Assembly (NCBI RefSeq): GCF_000092025.1
Contig: NC_003062.2
Coordinates: 1,300,001 to 1,364,000 of the forward strand
Direction: 5' to 3'
DNA length: 64,000 bases
Origin: Agrobacterium fabrum str. C58
GTDB taxonomy: Bacteria > Pseudomonadota > Alphaproteobacteria > Rhizobiales > Rhizobiaceae
Positions within the stretch are counted from its first letter, which is position 1, and every line of letters starts with the position of its first letter. The position numbers and the translations under genes were made by a program. The notes beneath the pieces were generated by a model that saw nothing but the letters and a program-made list of their open reading frames with translations, did no database searches and had not been told where the DNA came from. Below, one piece after another: positions 8,499-16,846 of the stretch.

Positions 8499-8565
8499 TT
8501 CTACCGTTGCGAAGGACGGACATGGTGATTATAGCGAATGGGAAATATCCCATCGGAGTAAAACC

Positions 8566-8853
8566 ATGTCCGTCGATCTCGCCACCGTAAAGCGCGTTGC
8601 GCGCCTTGCCCGTATCGCTGTCAGCGAAGAAGAAGCACAGAATATGCTCGGCCAGCTGAACGGCATACTCGGTTTCGTGGAGCAGCTTTCGGAAGTGAAT
8701 GTCGATGGCGTCGAGCCGATGACGTCAGTCACGCCGGTGGAGATGAAAAAGCGTGCAGACGTGGTGACCGACGGCAACAAGGCGGACGACATTGTCGCCA
8801 ATGCGCCCGCGACCGACCGGGACTTCTTCATGGTCCCGAAAGTGGTCGAATAA
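8566..8853 (+). CDS. gatC: Asp-tRNA(Asn)/Glu-tRNA(Gln) amidotransferase subunit C
   Basis: A 95-residue GatC, the small linker that wraps GatA and GatB in the GatCAB amidotransferase. It has the typical [20 protein letters not shown] start, a central [17 protein letters not shown] helix, the [10 protein letters not shown] turn and a C-terminal [12 protein letters not shown] tail. The start was placed at the ATG after TCGGAG; an upstream in-frame start would add 24 unrelated residues. gatA follows after 56 bases, so they are probably one operon. Confidence 0.95.
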
Positions 8854-8909
8854 TCCGACCGCCGTTTGCCGCCCGATTTTTCCGAGATTTTCGAAAGCCG
8901 TTGCCGACC

Positions 8910-10391
8910 ATGACCGACCTGACGAGCCTGACCATTGCCGAAGCCCGCGAAAAGCTGAAGGCGAAAGATTTTTCCGCCCTTGAGCTGACCGATGCCTATC
9001 TCTCCGCCATCGACGCGGCGAACGGCGCGCTGAACGCCTATGTGGCGCTGACGCCTGAAAAGGCGCGCGACATGGCAAAGGCCTCCGACGAACGCATCGC
9101 CTCAGGCTCGGCTGGCGAGCTGGAAGGTGTTCCGCTCGGCGTGAAGGACCTGTTCGCCACCCGCGATGTGCACACGCAGGCATGTTCGCATGTTCTTGAC
9201 GGCTTCAAGCCGAAATACGAATCCACCGTCACCCAGAACCTCTGGGATCAGGGCGCCGTCATGCTCGGCAAGCTCAACATGGACGAATTCGCCATGGGCT
9301 CGTCCAATGAAAGCTCCTGGTACGGCCCGGTCATCAACCCCTGGCGCGCCAACGGTTCCGAGCAGAAGCTCGTTCCCGGTGGTTCCTCCGGCGGTTCGGC
9401 CGCTGCCGTTGCCGCGCATCTCTGCGCCGGCGCCACCGCAACCGACACAGGCGGCTCCATCCGCCAGCCCGCGGCCTTCACCGGTACTGTCGGCATCAAG
9501 CCCACCTATGGCCGCTGCTCGCGCTTCGGCATCGTCGCTTATGCTTCCTCGCTCGATCAGGCTGGCCCGATTGCCCGTGATGTGCGTGACGCGGCGATCC
9601 TGCTGAAGACCATGGCAAGTGTCGATGCCAAGGATACGACCTCCGTTGATCTGCCGGTGCCGGATTACGAAAAGGCCATCGGCCAGTCGCTGAAGGGCCT
9701 GAAGATCGGCATTCCCCGCGAGTACCGCGTCGATGGCATGCCGGAAGAGATCGAAAAGCTCTGGGCCAAGGGCGTCGAGTGGCTGCGCGATGCGGGTGCC
9801 GAGGTGGTCGATATCTCGCTGCCGCACACCAAATACGCGCTGCCCGCCTATTACATCGTCGCACCGGCGGAAGCCTCCTCCAATCTCGCACGTTATGATG
9901 GCGTGCGCTACGGCCTGCGCGTCGACGGCAAGGACATTGCTGACATGTACGAAAAGAGCCGTGCGGCCGGTTTCGGCAAGGAAGTGCAGCGCCGCATCAT
10001 GGTCGGCACATACGTGCTTTCGGCCGGTTATTACGATGCCTATTACCTCAAGGCGCAGAAGGTCCGCACCCTCATCAAGCGTGACTTCGAAAACGTCTTC
10101 CATGAAGGCGTCGATGCCATCCTGGCGCCGATCACACCGTCTTCCGCCTTCGCAGTCGGTGACGAGGAACTCGCTTCCGATCCGGTGAAGATGTATCTCC
10201 AGGACGTCTTCACCATCACCGTCAACATGGCTGGCCTTCCCGGCCTTTCGGTCCCGGCCGGTCTCGACGGCAAGGGGCTGCCGCTCGGCCTGCAGCTCAT
10301 CGGCAAGCCTTTCGAGGAAGAAACGCTGTTCAAGACGGCCCATGCCATCGAACAGGCCGCCGGCAAGTTCACCCCTGCCAAGTGGTGGTAA
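8910..10391 (+). CDS. gatA: Asp-tRNA(Asn)/Glu-tRNA(Gln) amidotransferase subunit A
   Basis: A 493-residue amidase-signature enzyme that releases ammonia from glutamine for transamidation of misacylated Glu-tRNA(Gln) and Asp-tRNA(Asn). The catalytic triad Lys79 ([10 protein letters not shown]), cis-Ser159 ([10 protein letters not shown]) and Ser183 ([10 protein letters not shown]) is intact. The ATG at 8910 is preferred over a TTG three codons upstream, to match the family N-terminus [14 protein letters not shown]. It overlaps the next acetyltransferase gene by ten bases. Unusually, gatB is not adjacent but lies 2 kb downstream. Confidence 0.97.
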   Translation: MTDLTSLTIAEAREKLKAKDFSALELTDAYLSAIDAANGALNAYVALTPEKARDMAKASDERIASGSAGELEGVPLGVKDLFATRDVHTQACSHVLDGFKPKYESTVTQNLWDQGAVMLGKLNMDEFAMGSSNESSWYGPVINPWRANGSEQKLVPGGSSGGSAAAVAAHLCAGATATDTGGSIRQPAAFTGTVGIKPTYGRCSRFGIVAYASSLDQAGPIARDVRDAAILLKTMASVDAKDTTSVDLPVPDYEKAIGQSLKGLKIGIPREYRVDGMPEEIEKLWAKGVEWLRDAGAEVVDISLPHTKYALPAYYIVAPAEASSNLARYDGVRYGLRVDGKDIADMYEKSRAAGFGKEVQRRIMVGTYVLSAGYYDAYYLKAQKVRTLIKRDFENVFHEGVDAILAPITPSSAFAVGDEELASDPVKMYLQDVFTITVNMAGLPGLSVPAGLDGKGLPLGLQLIGKPFEEETLFKTAHAIEQAAGKFTPAKWW

Positions 10392-10879
10392 GCGACCTCA
10401 AGCTCAGAGACATGAACGAAGCCGATCGCCATGCGGTCGGCTTTGTCGGTTTTGCTGCCTGGCGTGCGGGTGACGCCTTTGACGCCTCCTATCTCGATTC
10501 CTATGTCGTCGAGCGGGTGAGGGGCGAATTCGAAAGCTTCGCCAAGTCTCCGACCGGTGATGTCGTCGTGGCCGAAATTGACGGTGTTGTTGTTGGCTGG
10601 GGCGCTTGCGATGCGAAGCCCCATCATATTTCCGATCTTTGGGTTGACCCAAACTGGCAGGGCAAGGGGATTGGCAAAGCGCTGATCGTCCATTTTCTCG
10701 ACAGGATGCGGGCTGAAGGCTTGCCGCTTGCCACCATCGACACCCATGCGAGAAATCGCGCCGCCATCGGTCTTTACGAGCGTTGCGGATTTGAAATCGT
10801 CTGGCGCGGCATGGAATGGTCCGACATTATGAAGGTCGAACTAGAGAAGGTAAAGCTCGAGCAAAAGCTCTCGCCATAA
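10382..10879 (+). CDS. GNAT-family N-acetyltransferase overlapping gatA
   Basis: A 165-residue GNAT. The acetyl-CoA binding loop is [20 protein letters not shown] (about residues 92-111), followed by [20 protein letters not shown]. The start is uncertain: GTG at 10382 or 10385 would overlap the gatA stop, and an ATG at 10412 would begin inside the first strand; no clear ribosome site favours any. The overlap suggests translational coupling to gatA. Its stop lies 66 bases from the stop of the YjhX homologue on the other strand. The substrate is unknown; see the finding on a possible YjhQ-like antitoxin role. Confidence 0.85.
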   Translation: MVVSDLKLRDMNEADRHAVGFVGFAAWRAGDAFDASYLDSYVVERVRGEFESFAKSPTGDVVVAEIDGVVVGWGACDAKPHHISDLWVDPNWQGKGIGKALIVHFLDRMRAEGLPLATIDTHARNRAAIGLYERCGFEIVWRGMEWSDIMKVELEKVKLEQKLSP

Positions 10880-10945
10880 CGTGTTTGCACCGTCGACGCT
10901 GCGCGACGAAATGCCGGGCGACAGCATTGCCGCCGCCCGGTCGGC

Positions 10946-11203
10946 TTATCGATTGTCCAACTCACCCCGCACCAGTTCCAGCCCGCGTGTGGTGATGCGG
11001 TAAGGTTTGCCGCCGGAAGAGGCTATCGCCCTCTTCTGTTTCAGCTTTCGGAAGGTGAGGAGATCGAGGCCGCCGAAAATCCAGCCATCGCGCGTATAAA
11101 GCGTGATTTTCTCGATTTTGCGGGTATCGTCTCGAACGAGTTCAATTCTGCCGCCCTGGGCGAGCAGGTGAAGAATGCGCTGTTCGGCGCGGGAAATGTC
11201 CAT
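10946..11203 (-). CDS. YjhX/TopAI-family toxin homologue (UPF0386)
   Basis: An 85-residue protein matching E. coli YjhX over its whole length: MDISRAEQRILHLLAQGGRI at the start, a central YTRDGW...TFRKLKQKRAI segment, and PYRITTRGLELVRGELDNR at the end. E. coli YjhX (TopAI) inhibits topoisomerase I and is neutralised by YjhQ, a GNAT-fold antitoxin. Here the gene is alone on its strand but is flanked by two GNAT genes on the opposite strand. Whether it is toxic here is unknown, since many alphaproteobacteria carry this family. Confidence 0.85.
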   Translation of the reverse strand: MDISRAEQRILHLLAQGGRIELVRDDTRKIEKITLYTRDGWIFGGLDLLTFRKLKQKRAIASSGGKPYRITTRGLELVRGELDNR

Positions 11204-11478
11204 TTTTTGGAAGTCCGGTCGGCGTCATCTAGACGCGTGAAAGCAACCCCGGGTGCCGTTAAGGCAGCCGGCTCGGTTTCATATGGCCCGGCGCGCAAGA
11301 AACTTGCGGGCAGGGCCGTTACCGGGACTCCGATTGAGCGAACATAAAAACTCCGTTCTTGCCAGTTCTGGATATTGCGCAAGGCGGGCACGGTCAAGCC
11401 TGCTGTGAGCACAGCGAAACCACACTGGCCGAATCGCGCCACCGATGTTTTACTTTGCACGGCCATGGAGGGCGCGGC

Positions 11479-11988
11479 TTGATCGTCATTCGCAATGCGT
11501 ACGAGCAGGAAGCGGAGGTTCTGGCAGCCATCGGCCTCAGGGCATGGCGGCAGGCGACCGCGGCGCTTGGCATCACATCTACGCTTTACGACAATGCGGC
11601 CAGCGCCTTTTCCAATTTCACCCGCTCCTCATGGCTTACCATGCGCGTGGCGGAATTCGGCGGTTCGGTTGCCGGATGGGCGGCGCGGGAGCATTTCGAC
11701 GAGACGATTACGGATTTCTGGATCGATCCGGATTTTCATCGCAGGGGGATCGGCAGCCGCCTGTTGGGCGACGTCGAACGTCTGATAGAGGAAAAGGGTT
11801 TTGATGCCATCCGGCTTGAAACCCACGCCCAGAACGAACCGGCCGTCGCCTTCTTCCGCCGCCATGGCTATAGCGTCCGCTGGCTCTCCGTGTCCTACGC
11901 GCCGAAGCTCGATCGCGAGGTGCAATCGGTGGGCTTGCAGAAGCAGCTGGCCGAGGTGGAGAGCGGCCTTTATGGGCCCATGTTCTGA
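11479..11988 (+). CDS. GNAT-family N-acetyltransferase
   Basis: A 169-residue GNAT read from a TTG start with GGAGGG ten bases upstream; no ATG fits before the first conserved strand (IVIRNAYEQEAEVLAAIGL). The acetyl-CoA loop is IDPDFHRRGIGSRLLGDVE (about residues 82-100), followed by RLETHAQNEPAVAFFRRHGY. The LRAWRQATAALGI and NFTRSSW segments resemble acetyltransferases of the phosphinothricin/RimI-like groups, but the substrate is not evident. It is divergent from the YjhX homologue, with 275 bases between them, and its 3' end overlaps the convergent DUF1294 gene by 19 bases. Confidence 0.82.
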   Translation: MIVIRNAYEQEAEVLAAIGLRAWRQATAALGITSTLYDNAASAFSNFTRSSWLTMRVAEFGGSVAGWAAREHFDETITDFWIDPDFHRRGIGSRLLGDVERLIEEKGFDAIRLETHAQNEPAVAFFRRHGYSVRWLSVSYAPKLDREVQSVGLQKQLAEVESGLYGPMF

Positions 11989-12302
11989 AGCAGGGTTTTC
12001 AGGACGCCTGCAAGCTGCATCGGCCAGTCCGGCATGATGGCGAGGGATGCGACAAGACCCGCCTGCAATATCACGATGGTTAGCAGGATGCTGCGGAACG
12101 GTTCCTTGCGTGTTTTATGCCGCAGCAGCTGTTGCGCCGAAATCGCGCCCATGCTGCCGCCCACGAGAGCAAGAGATAACAGCGTGCTTTCCCGAATGCG
12201 CCAGCCACTGTTTCTCGCCGCTTGCCTGTCCCACCAATAGACAAGAAAGACGAAAAGATTGAAGGCGATATAGGTCATGAAGCAGAGAGCGATCATGGTC
12301 AT
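11970..12302 (-). CDS. DUF1294 membrane protein
   Basis: A 110-residue inner-membrane protein with three likely membrane segments: about residues 3-21 (MIALCFMTYIAFNLFVFLVY), 38-54 and 72-92. It carries the DUF1294 signature YWWDRQAARNSGWRIRE followed by LLSLALVGGSMGA. DUF1294 domains are of unknown function and are sometimes fused to cold-shock domains, which is not the case here. The start is uncertain: two ATGs (12302, 12296) lack clear ribosome sites, and the frame extends further upstream. It is divergent from gatB. Confidence 0.8.
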   Translation of the reverse strand: MTMIALCFMTYIAFNLFVFLVYWWDRQAARNSGWRIRESTLLSLALVGGSMGAISAQQLLRHKTRKEPFRSILLTIVILQAGLVASLAIMPDWPMQLAGVLKTLLQNMGP

Positions 12303-12453
12303 GACGTGAATTGAAACTGAAAGGCGTAAAAAACACGTATCCGGTGCTGGCGAAAATCCGGCGTATGGCGCTACGGGGTGCAAGATGTCTTGCGCCCGCG
12401 CTGCATTTGTTCTACCCACCAAGGCCAAAGAACCCGTATATCGTGAGCTTCAG

Positions 12454-13959
12454 ATGACCCTTGTAGACGTGCGCACCCCCGACCCGAAACGCTTCATTCC
12501 CGGCGCCACCGGCGATTGGGAAATCGTGATCGGCCTCGAAGTCCATGCGCAGGTTCTCTCCAATTCCAAGCTGTTTTCCGGCGCGTCCACCACTTTCGGC
12601 AATGCGCCGAATTCCAACGTCTCGCTGGTGGACGCCGCCATGCCCGGCATGCTGCCCGTTATCAACGAGGAATGCGTCAAACAGGCCGTGCGCACGGGCC
12701 TCGGCCTGAAGGCGAAGATCAACAACCGTTCGATCTTCGACCGCAAGAACTACTTTTATCCGGATTTGCCGCAGGGCTACCAGATTTCGCAGTTCAAGGA
12801 CCCGATCGTCGGTGAGGGCACCATCACCATTTCGCTCGGTCCGGACCGCCAGGGCAACTTCGAGGATATCGAGATTGGCATCGAGCGCCTGCATCTGGAG
12901 CAGGACGCCGGCAAGTCGATGCACGACCAGCATCCGACCATGTCCTTCGTGGACCTGAACCGTTCGGGCGTGGCGCTGATGGAAATCGTCTCCAAGCCGG
13001 ACATGCGCTCGTCGGATGAGGCCAAGGGTTACCTCACCAAGCTGCGCTCCATCGTCCGTTACCTCGGCACCTGCGACGGCAATATGGACGAAGGCTCGAT
13101 GCGCGCCGACGTCAACGTCTCCGTGCGCCGCCCGGGCGAAGGTTTTGGCACGCGCTGCGAAATCAAGAACGTCAACTCCATCCGCTTCGTCGGCCAGGCC
13201 ATCGAATACGAGGCGCGCCGTCAGGTCGCCATTCTCGAAGATGGCGGTGTCATCGATCAGGAAACCCGCCTGTTCGATCCCGGCAAGGGCGAGACGCGGT
13301 CCATGCGCTCCAAGGAAGACGCGCATGACTATCGCTATTTCCCGGATCCCGATCTGCTGCCGCTGGAATTCGATGATGCTTTTGTAGAAGCTCTGAAGGT
13401 CGATCTGCCAGAGCTTCCCGATGACAAGAAGGCCCGTTTCGTGGCCGATCTCGGCTTGTCGGTCTATGACGCCTCGATTCTCGTGTCGGAAAAGGCGATT
13501 GCCGATTATTATGAAGCCGTTGCCGCCGGTCGCGATGCGAAGACCGCTGCCAACTGGGTGATCAACGATCTTCTCGGTGCGCTGAACAAGTTCGGCAAGG
13601 ATATCGAGACGACTCCGGTTTCGCCCGACCAGCTGGGCGGCATCATCGATCTCATCAAGGCTGAGACCATTTCCGGCAAGATCGCCAAGGACCTGTTCGA
13701 AATCGTCTGGAACGAGGGCGGCAACCCGGCCGAAATCGTCGAAGCCCGCGGCATGAAGCAGGTGACCGACACCGGCGCCATCGAAAAGGCTGTTGATGAT
13801 ATCATCGCCGCCAACCCGGATCAGGTCGAGAAGGTCAAGGCGAAGCCGACGCTTGCCGGCTGGTTCGTCGGTCAGGTGATGAAGGCGACGGGCGGTAAGG
13901 CCAACCCGCAGGCAGTGCAGGCACTGGTCAAGGCCAAGCTCGGCATCGAGGACGAGTAA
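12454..13959 (+). CDS. gatB: Asp-tRNA(Asn)/Glu-tRNA(Gln) amidotransferase subunit B
   Basis: This 501-residue GatB kinase-like subunit binds the misacylated tRNA and activates the Glu or Asp side chain. Landmarks are [13 protein letters not shown] near residue 24, [19 protein letters not shown] near 90-108, [12 protein letters not shown] near 150, and [13 protein letters not shown] near 295-307. The YqeY-like tail domain ends with [14 protein letters not shown]. The ATG was chosen at [14 protein letters not shown]; 23 further codons upstream are open but not family-like. It is separated from gatCA by four unrelated genes. Confidence 0.97.
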   Translation: MTLVDVRTPDPKRFIPGATGDWEIVIGLEVHAQVLSNSKLFSGASTTFGNAPNSNVSLVDAAMPGMLPVINEECVKQAVRTGLGLKAKINNRSIFDRKNYFYPDLPQGYQISQFKDPIVGEGTITISLGPDRQGNFEDIEIGIERLHLEQDAGKSMHDQHPTMSFVDLNRSGVALMEIVSKPDMRSSDEAKGYLTKLRSIVRYLGTCDGNMDEGSMRADVNVSVRRPGEGFGTRCEIKNVNSIRFVGQAIEYEARRQVAILEDGGVIDQETRLFDPGKGETRSMRSKEDAHDYRYFPDPDLLPLEFDDAFVEALKVDLPELPDDKKARFVADLGLSVYDASILVSEKAIADYYEAVAAGRDAKTAANWVINDLLGALNKFGKDIETTPVSPDQLGGIIDLIKAETISGKIAKDLFEIVWNEGGNPAEIVEARGMKQVTDTGAIEKAVDDIIAANPDQVEKVKAKPTLAGWFVGQVMKATGGKANPQAVQALVKAKLGIEDE

Positions 13960-14008
13960 GCGGAGGCTGCCTCTTGCCGTAGAAGCATTGAGGCCGACAG
14001 CTCTCATC

Positions 14009-14092
14009 CGTCATCCTCGGGCTTGTCCCGAGGATCTAACGACCCACAAGGTCAAACATGCTCAGATCCTCGGGACAAGCTCGAGGATGACG
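14009..14092. repeat. RIME-like double-hairpin intergenic element (copy 1)
   Basis: Two 27-29 base units (14009-14037 and 14064-14092) are inverted copies of each other with one mismatch, and each is itself a hairpin (ATCCTCGGG-N5-CCCGAGGAT in the first). This mosaic of two palindromes fits the Rhizobium-specific intergenic mosaic elements. A second, diverged copy is at 63894-63980. It lies between gatB and a GNAT gene and could act as a transcript end or an RNA-stability element. Confidence 0.7.
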
Positions 14093-14167
14093 TCGAGTAC
14101 GAATGACTGACATCACTTCTGCCGGGATCAACGCCCGGCTTTTTCTATTCTGAGACGGAGCGCCATC

Positions 14168-14665
14168 ATGTTTTTCATCCGCACGGCAGGTCTGCGAGAT
14201 ATCGAGCCGGTACGCACCCTGCTCGCCACGACATGGCACGCCACCTATGACGCGATCTACGGCGCGGACAAGGTGAACGAACTGATCGCCGTCTGGCATT
14301 CGCCGCAGGCCATGAAGGACCGCGTTGAAAAAAAGGGCGGCGAGTTTCTGGTGGCCGATGACGGCAAGCGGATCGGCGGCATGGCCTATGGCTCCATGTC
14401 CACCAAGATGGCGAAGACCGCCCTGCTGCACCAGCTTTATGTGGCGCCCGATCTTCAGCGTCAGGGTGTGGGCCGAGATCTCTTCGCCGAACTCGAAACC
14501 TGCTTTCCGGATGCGGAAATCATGCGTCTTGAGGTGGAGCCTAAAAATACTGTCGCAATCGCCTTTTATGAAGGCGTCGGATTTGTCGAGGTGGACCGAA
14601 TCGAGCGCATGGCGGGCATCGAGGGGCTGCCCGGCATCGTTATGGAAAAGAGCCTGACCCGATGA
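14168..14665 (+). CDS. GNAT-family N-acetyltransferase
   Basis: A 165-residue GNAT with the first strand MFFIRTAGLRDIEPVRTLL, then TWHATYDAIYG, a segment common in the PaiA/RimI-like subgroup. The acetyl-CoA loop is LYVAPDLQRQGVGRDLFAEL (about residues 96-115), and the final motif is LEVEPKNTVAIAFYEGVGF. The ribosome site ACGGAG precedes the ATG. Its stop overlaps the start of a second GNAT gene (ATGA), giving a tandem, translationally coupled pair. The substrates are unknown. Confidence 0.87.
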   Translation: MFFIRTAGLRDIEPVRTLLATTWHATYDAIYGADKVNELIAVWHSPQAMKDRVEKKGGEFLVADDGKRIGGMAYGSMSTKMAKTALLHQLYVAPDLQRQGVGRDLFAELETCFPDAEIMRLEVEPKNTVAIAFYEGVGFVEVDRIERMAGIEGLPGIVMEKSLTR

Positions 14666-15135
14666 ATGCGACATTACAAAAGCTGATTATACGCACGGCG
14701 CGCGAAGACGATCTGCCGGCGCTCGCCGCCATCTTTGCCGCCGACGACATCGGTGGCCACGGCGATACGGCCGACGAATCGGCGCAACCGGATTATCTCG
14801 CCGCCTTCAGGGCGATCGACGCGTCGCCCAGTGAAACGCTTTATGTGGCGGAACTGGATGGCGAGGTGGTCGGCACCTTCCAGACGGCGATCCTGACCAA
14901 GCTGGTCGGGCGAGGGGCGAAGTCGATGGTGATCGAAGCGGTGCAGACGCGCGCCGACATGCGTGGTCGCGGCATCGGCGCGGTGATGATCAATCATTGC
15001 CTGGAAGAAGCCCGCCGTCAGGGCCTGAACGCCGCGCAGCTTACCTCCAACATGGCCCGGCTGGACGCGCATCGCTTTTACGAGCGGCTGGGTTTCGAGA
15101 AGCGGCATCTGGGCTTCAGGATGAAGCTGAAATAG
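14662..15135 (+). CDS. GNAT-family N-acetyltransferase, second of a coupled pair
   Basis: A 157-residue GNAT beginning MNATLQKLIIRTAREDDLPA. The acetyl-CoA loop is QTRADMRGRGIGAVMINHCL (about residues 93-112), then LTSNMARLDAHRFYERLGF, where the last strand and helix sit. It overlaps the previous GNAT gene by four bases. The two proteins differ clearly in sequence, so this is not a recent duplication. They may act as partners or as two separate enzymes of one operon. Confidence 0.87.
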   Translation: MNATLQKLIIRTAREDDLPALAAIFAADDIGGHGDTADESAQPDYLAAFRAIDASPSETLYVAELDGEVVGTFQTAILTKLVGRGAKSMVIEAVQTRADMRGRGIGAVMINHCLEEARRQGLNAAQLTSNMARLDAHRFYERLGFEKRHLGFRMKLK

Positions 15136-15244
15136 CGCGGATATATCTCGAAATGCTGGACAATTGCCGTGAGGGGCGGCATAAGCATGTCTTGTGCCGT
15201 GCACGGAAAATCGCTGCGGCGCATTCAAGCCCGAGGAACGTAGA

Positions 15245-15643
15245 ATGAAGACTCTCCTGACGCAAATCTTCACCTGGTGGAATGGCCAGACGATCGGAAC
15301 GCGGTTTCACACCTGGCGTTTTGGCAAGAAGGTAGGACAGGACGAGTTGGGCAACACCTATTATGAAGGCGGCACCACTTCCTGGGGCATGCCGCGCCGC
15401 TGGGTGATCTACAACGGTTACGCCGAAGCGTCGGCGATTCCGCCGGGCTGGCATGGCTGGATGCATTACCGCACCGACGTGCCGCCGAGCCAGGAAAGCT
15501 ACACAGCTCGCGACTGGCAGAAGCCACATCAGCCCAACCATACCGGTTCATCAAAGGCTTACCGCCCGCAGGGATCGCTGGCCGTGGCCGGCGAGCGCCC
15601 GCGTGTGACCGGCGACTACGACGCCTGGACGCCCGGCAACTGA
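15245..15643 (+). CDS. NADH:ubiquinone oxidoreductase NDUFA12-family subunit
   Basis: A 132-residue accessory subunit of respiratory complex I, homologous to mitochondrial NDUFA12/B17.2. The diagnostic features are TWRFGKKVGQDELGNTYYE (about residues 22-40), RRWVIYNGYAEASAIPPGWHG (two adjoining pieces near 52-72) and HPNxTGS-type KPHQPNHTGSSKAY near 100-113. The subunit is typical of alphaproteobacteria and mitochondria and is encoded away from the nuo operon. The chosen ATG follows GAGGAACG. A hairpin terminator follows. Confidence 0.93.
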   Translation: MKTLLTQIFTWWNGQTIGTRFHTWRFGKKVGQDELGNTYYEGGTTSWGMPRRWVIYNGYAEASAIPPGWHGWMHYRTDVPPSQESYTARDWQKPHQPNHTGSSKAYRPQGSLAVAGERPRVTGDYDAWTPGN

Positions 15644-15654
15644 ATTATCGCGAT

Positions 15655-15682
15655 GCGCGGTGTTGTGCAAAACACCGCGCTT
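15655..15682 (+). terminator. intrinsic terminator after the NDUFA12 gene
   Basis: GCGCGGTGTT and AACACCGCGC arms (10 bases, perfect) with a six-base loop, eleven bases after the stop. The U-tract is weak (TTGT), so termination may be partial. Confidence 0.5.
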
Positions 15683-15774
15683 GTATCCGGCCTCACCGGT
15701 TTTTGCCACATTCCGCCCTTAGGCGTTGATCCGGTCGGCGTCTCGACACAGGCAAATATTTGGAGACATATCGT

Positions 15775-16212
15775 ATGAGGAAAATCACGCGGGATCGTTC
15801 TTTGCGTGCGCTGACAGTCTCGCTGTTTGCGGCGGTCTCTGCTGTCCTCATCGTATCACCCGTCGCCGCCGCCCGTCTGGAAAACCGCGTCGCGGTGTTT
15901 TCCGGCATCGACAAGATCACCGGCCGCATCACCTCCTTCGATGTCTATATCGACGAGACGGTGCAGTTTGGCGCGCTTCAGGTGACGCCGAAGGTCTGTT
16001 ATTCCCGCGACCAGACGGAAACGCAAAAGATCGACGCCTTTGTCGAAGTCGACGAAATCACCCTCGATCGCAAGATCCGCCGTATTTTCACCGGCTGGAT
16101 GTTTGCCGATAGCCCCGGCCTCAACGCCGTGGAGCACCCGATCTATGACGTGTGGCTGACGGGTTGCAAGCAGGACTCCGAGGTTCCAGCTCCCTCAACG
16201 GCAAGCAAATAA
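15775..16212 (+). CDS. DUF2155 periplasmic protein
   Basis: A 145-residue exported protein. A signal peptide is visible (MRKITRDRSLRALTVSLFAA, then a hydrophobic stretch ending near VAAA at residue 33). The mature part is the DUF2155 domain: FSGIDKITGRITSFDVYIDE, a Tyr/Cys-rich strand FGALQVTPKVCYSRD, and the strictly placed C-terminal WLTGC. The function is unknown; in alphaproteobacteria it commonly follows the NDUFA12 gene, as here. The start follows TTGGAGAC; an in-frame ATG five codons upstream would contain that site. Confidence 0.88.
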   Translation: MRKITRDRSLRALTVSLFAAVSAVLIVSPVAAARLENRVAVFSGIDKITGRITSFDVYIDETVQFGALQVTPKVCYSRDQTETQKIDAFVEVDEITLDRKIRRIFTGWMFADSPGLNAVEHPIYDVWLTGCKQDSEVPAPSTASK

Positions 16213-16225
16213 CCTAACGTAAAGA

Positions 16226-16840
16226 CTAGAATTGCAGGCTCGGCCGGTTGACGGCGAGATCGAGCATTCTTGCATAGTCCAGCTTGGGCACGTCTATCGC
16301 GCCGAACGTCTTCAGATGTTCTGTGGTGAATTGCGTGTCGAGCAGCACGAAGCCCTTCGCGTTTAATCGCTCCACCAGATGGACGAGGCAGATCTTCGAC
16401 GCATTGGTGCGGCGGGAAAACATGCTTTCGCCGAAGAAGGCAGCACCCAGAGAAACACCGTAAAGCCCGCCGACAAGCTCATCACCCTCCCATGCCTCAA
16501 CGCTGTGGGCATGACCGATCTGGTGCAGCTCGGTGTAGAGCCGGCGGATGGTGGCGTTGATCCAGGTGCTTGGCCTGTCCGCCGCTTCCGCCGCACAGCC
16601 CGCCATGACATCTTCGAAAGCGGTGTTGAAGCGTATCGCAAACGGCTTCTTGCGCATCGCCTTGGCGAGGCTTTTGGAAACGTGGAAATCATCGAGCGGA
16701 ATGATACCGCGTATCTCCGGCTCGACCCAGAAAAGCTCGGGATCATCAGCCGAATCGGCCATGGGAAACAGGCCGGCGGAATAGGCGCGCAGCAGAATAT
16801 CGACCGTTATGTCGTTGTTTCTGCTGCGCCGCCCAGCCAT
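16226..16840 (-). CDS. aat: leucyl/phenylalanyl-tRNA--protein transferase
   Basis: A 204-residue Aat, the L/F-transferase of the bacterial N-degron pathway: it adds Leu or Phe to proteins with N-terminal Arg or Lys, which are then delivered by ClpS to ClpAP. Motifs are [20 protein letters not shown] near residue 20-39, [15 protein letters not shown], and [16 protein letters not shown] near 130-145. [16 protein letters not shown] follows near 173-188. It lies six bases after accC and looks like the last gene of the aroQ-accB-accC-aat run. Its partners clpS and clpA are at 58-61 kb in the same window. Confidence 0.96.
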   Translation of the reverse strand: MAGRRSRNNDITVDILLRAYSAGLFPMADSADDPELFWVEPEIRGIIPLDDFHVSKSLAKAMRKKPFAIRFNTAFEDVMAGCAAEAADRPSTWINATIRRLYTELHQIGHAHSVEAWEGDELVGGLYGVSLGAAFFGESMFSRRTNASKICLVHLVERLNAKGFVLLDTQFTTEHLKTFGAIDVPKLDYARMLDLAVNRPSLQF

Positions 16841-16846
16841 ATCGTC

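Noticed and set aside
12412..14007. 531-codon minus-strand frame across gatB
   Set aside because: It mirrors gatB codon by codon and resembles no protein; gatB is complete and well supported.
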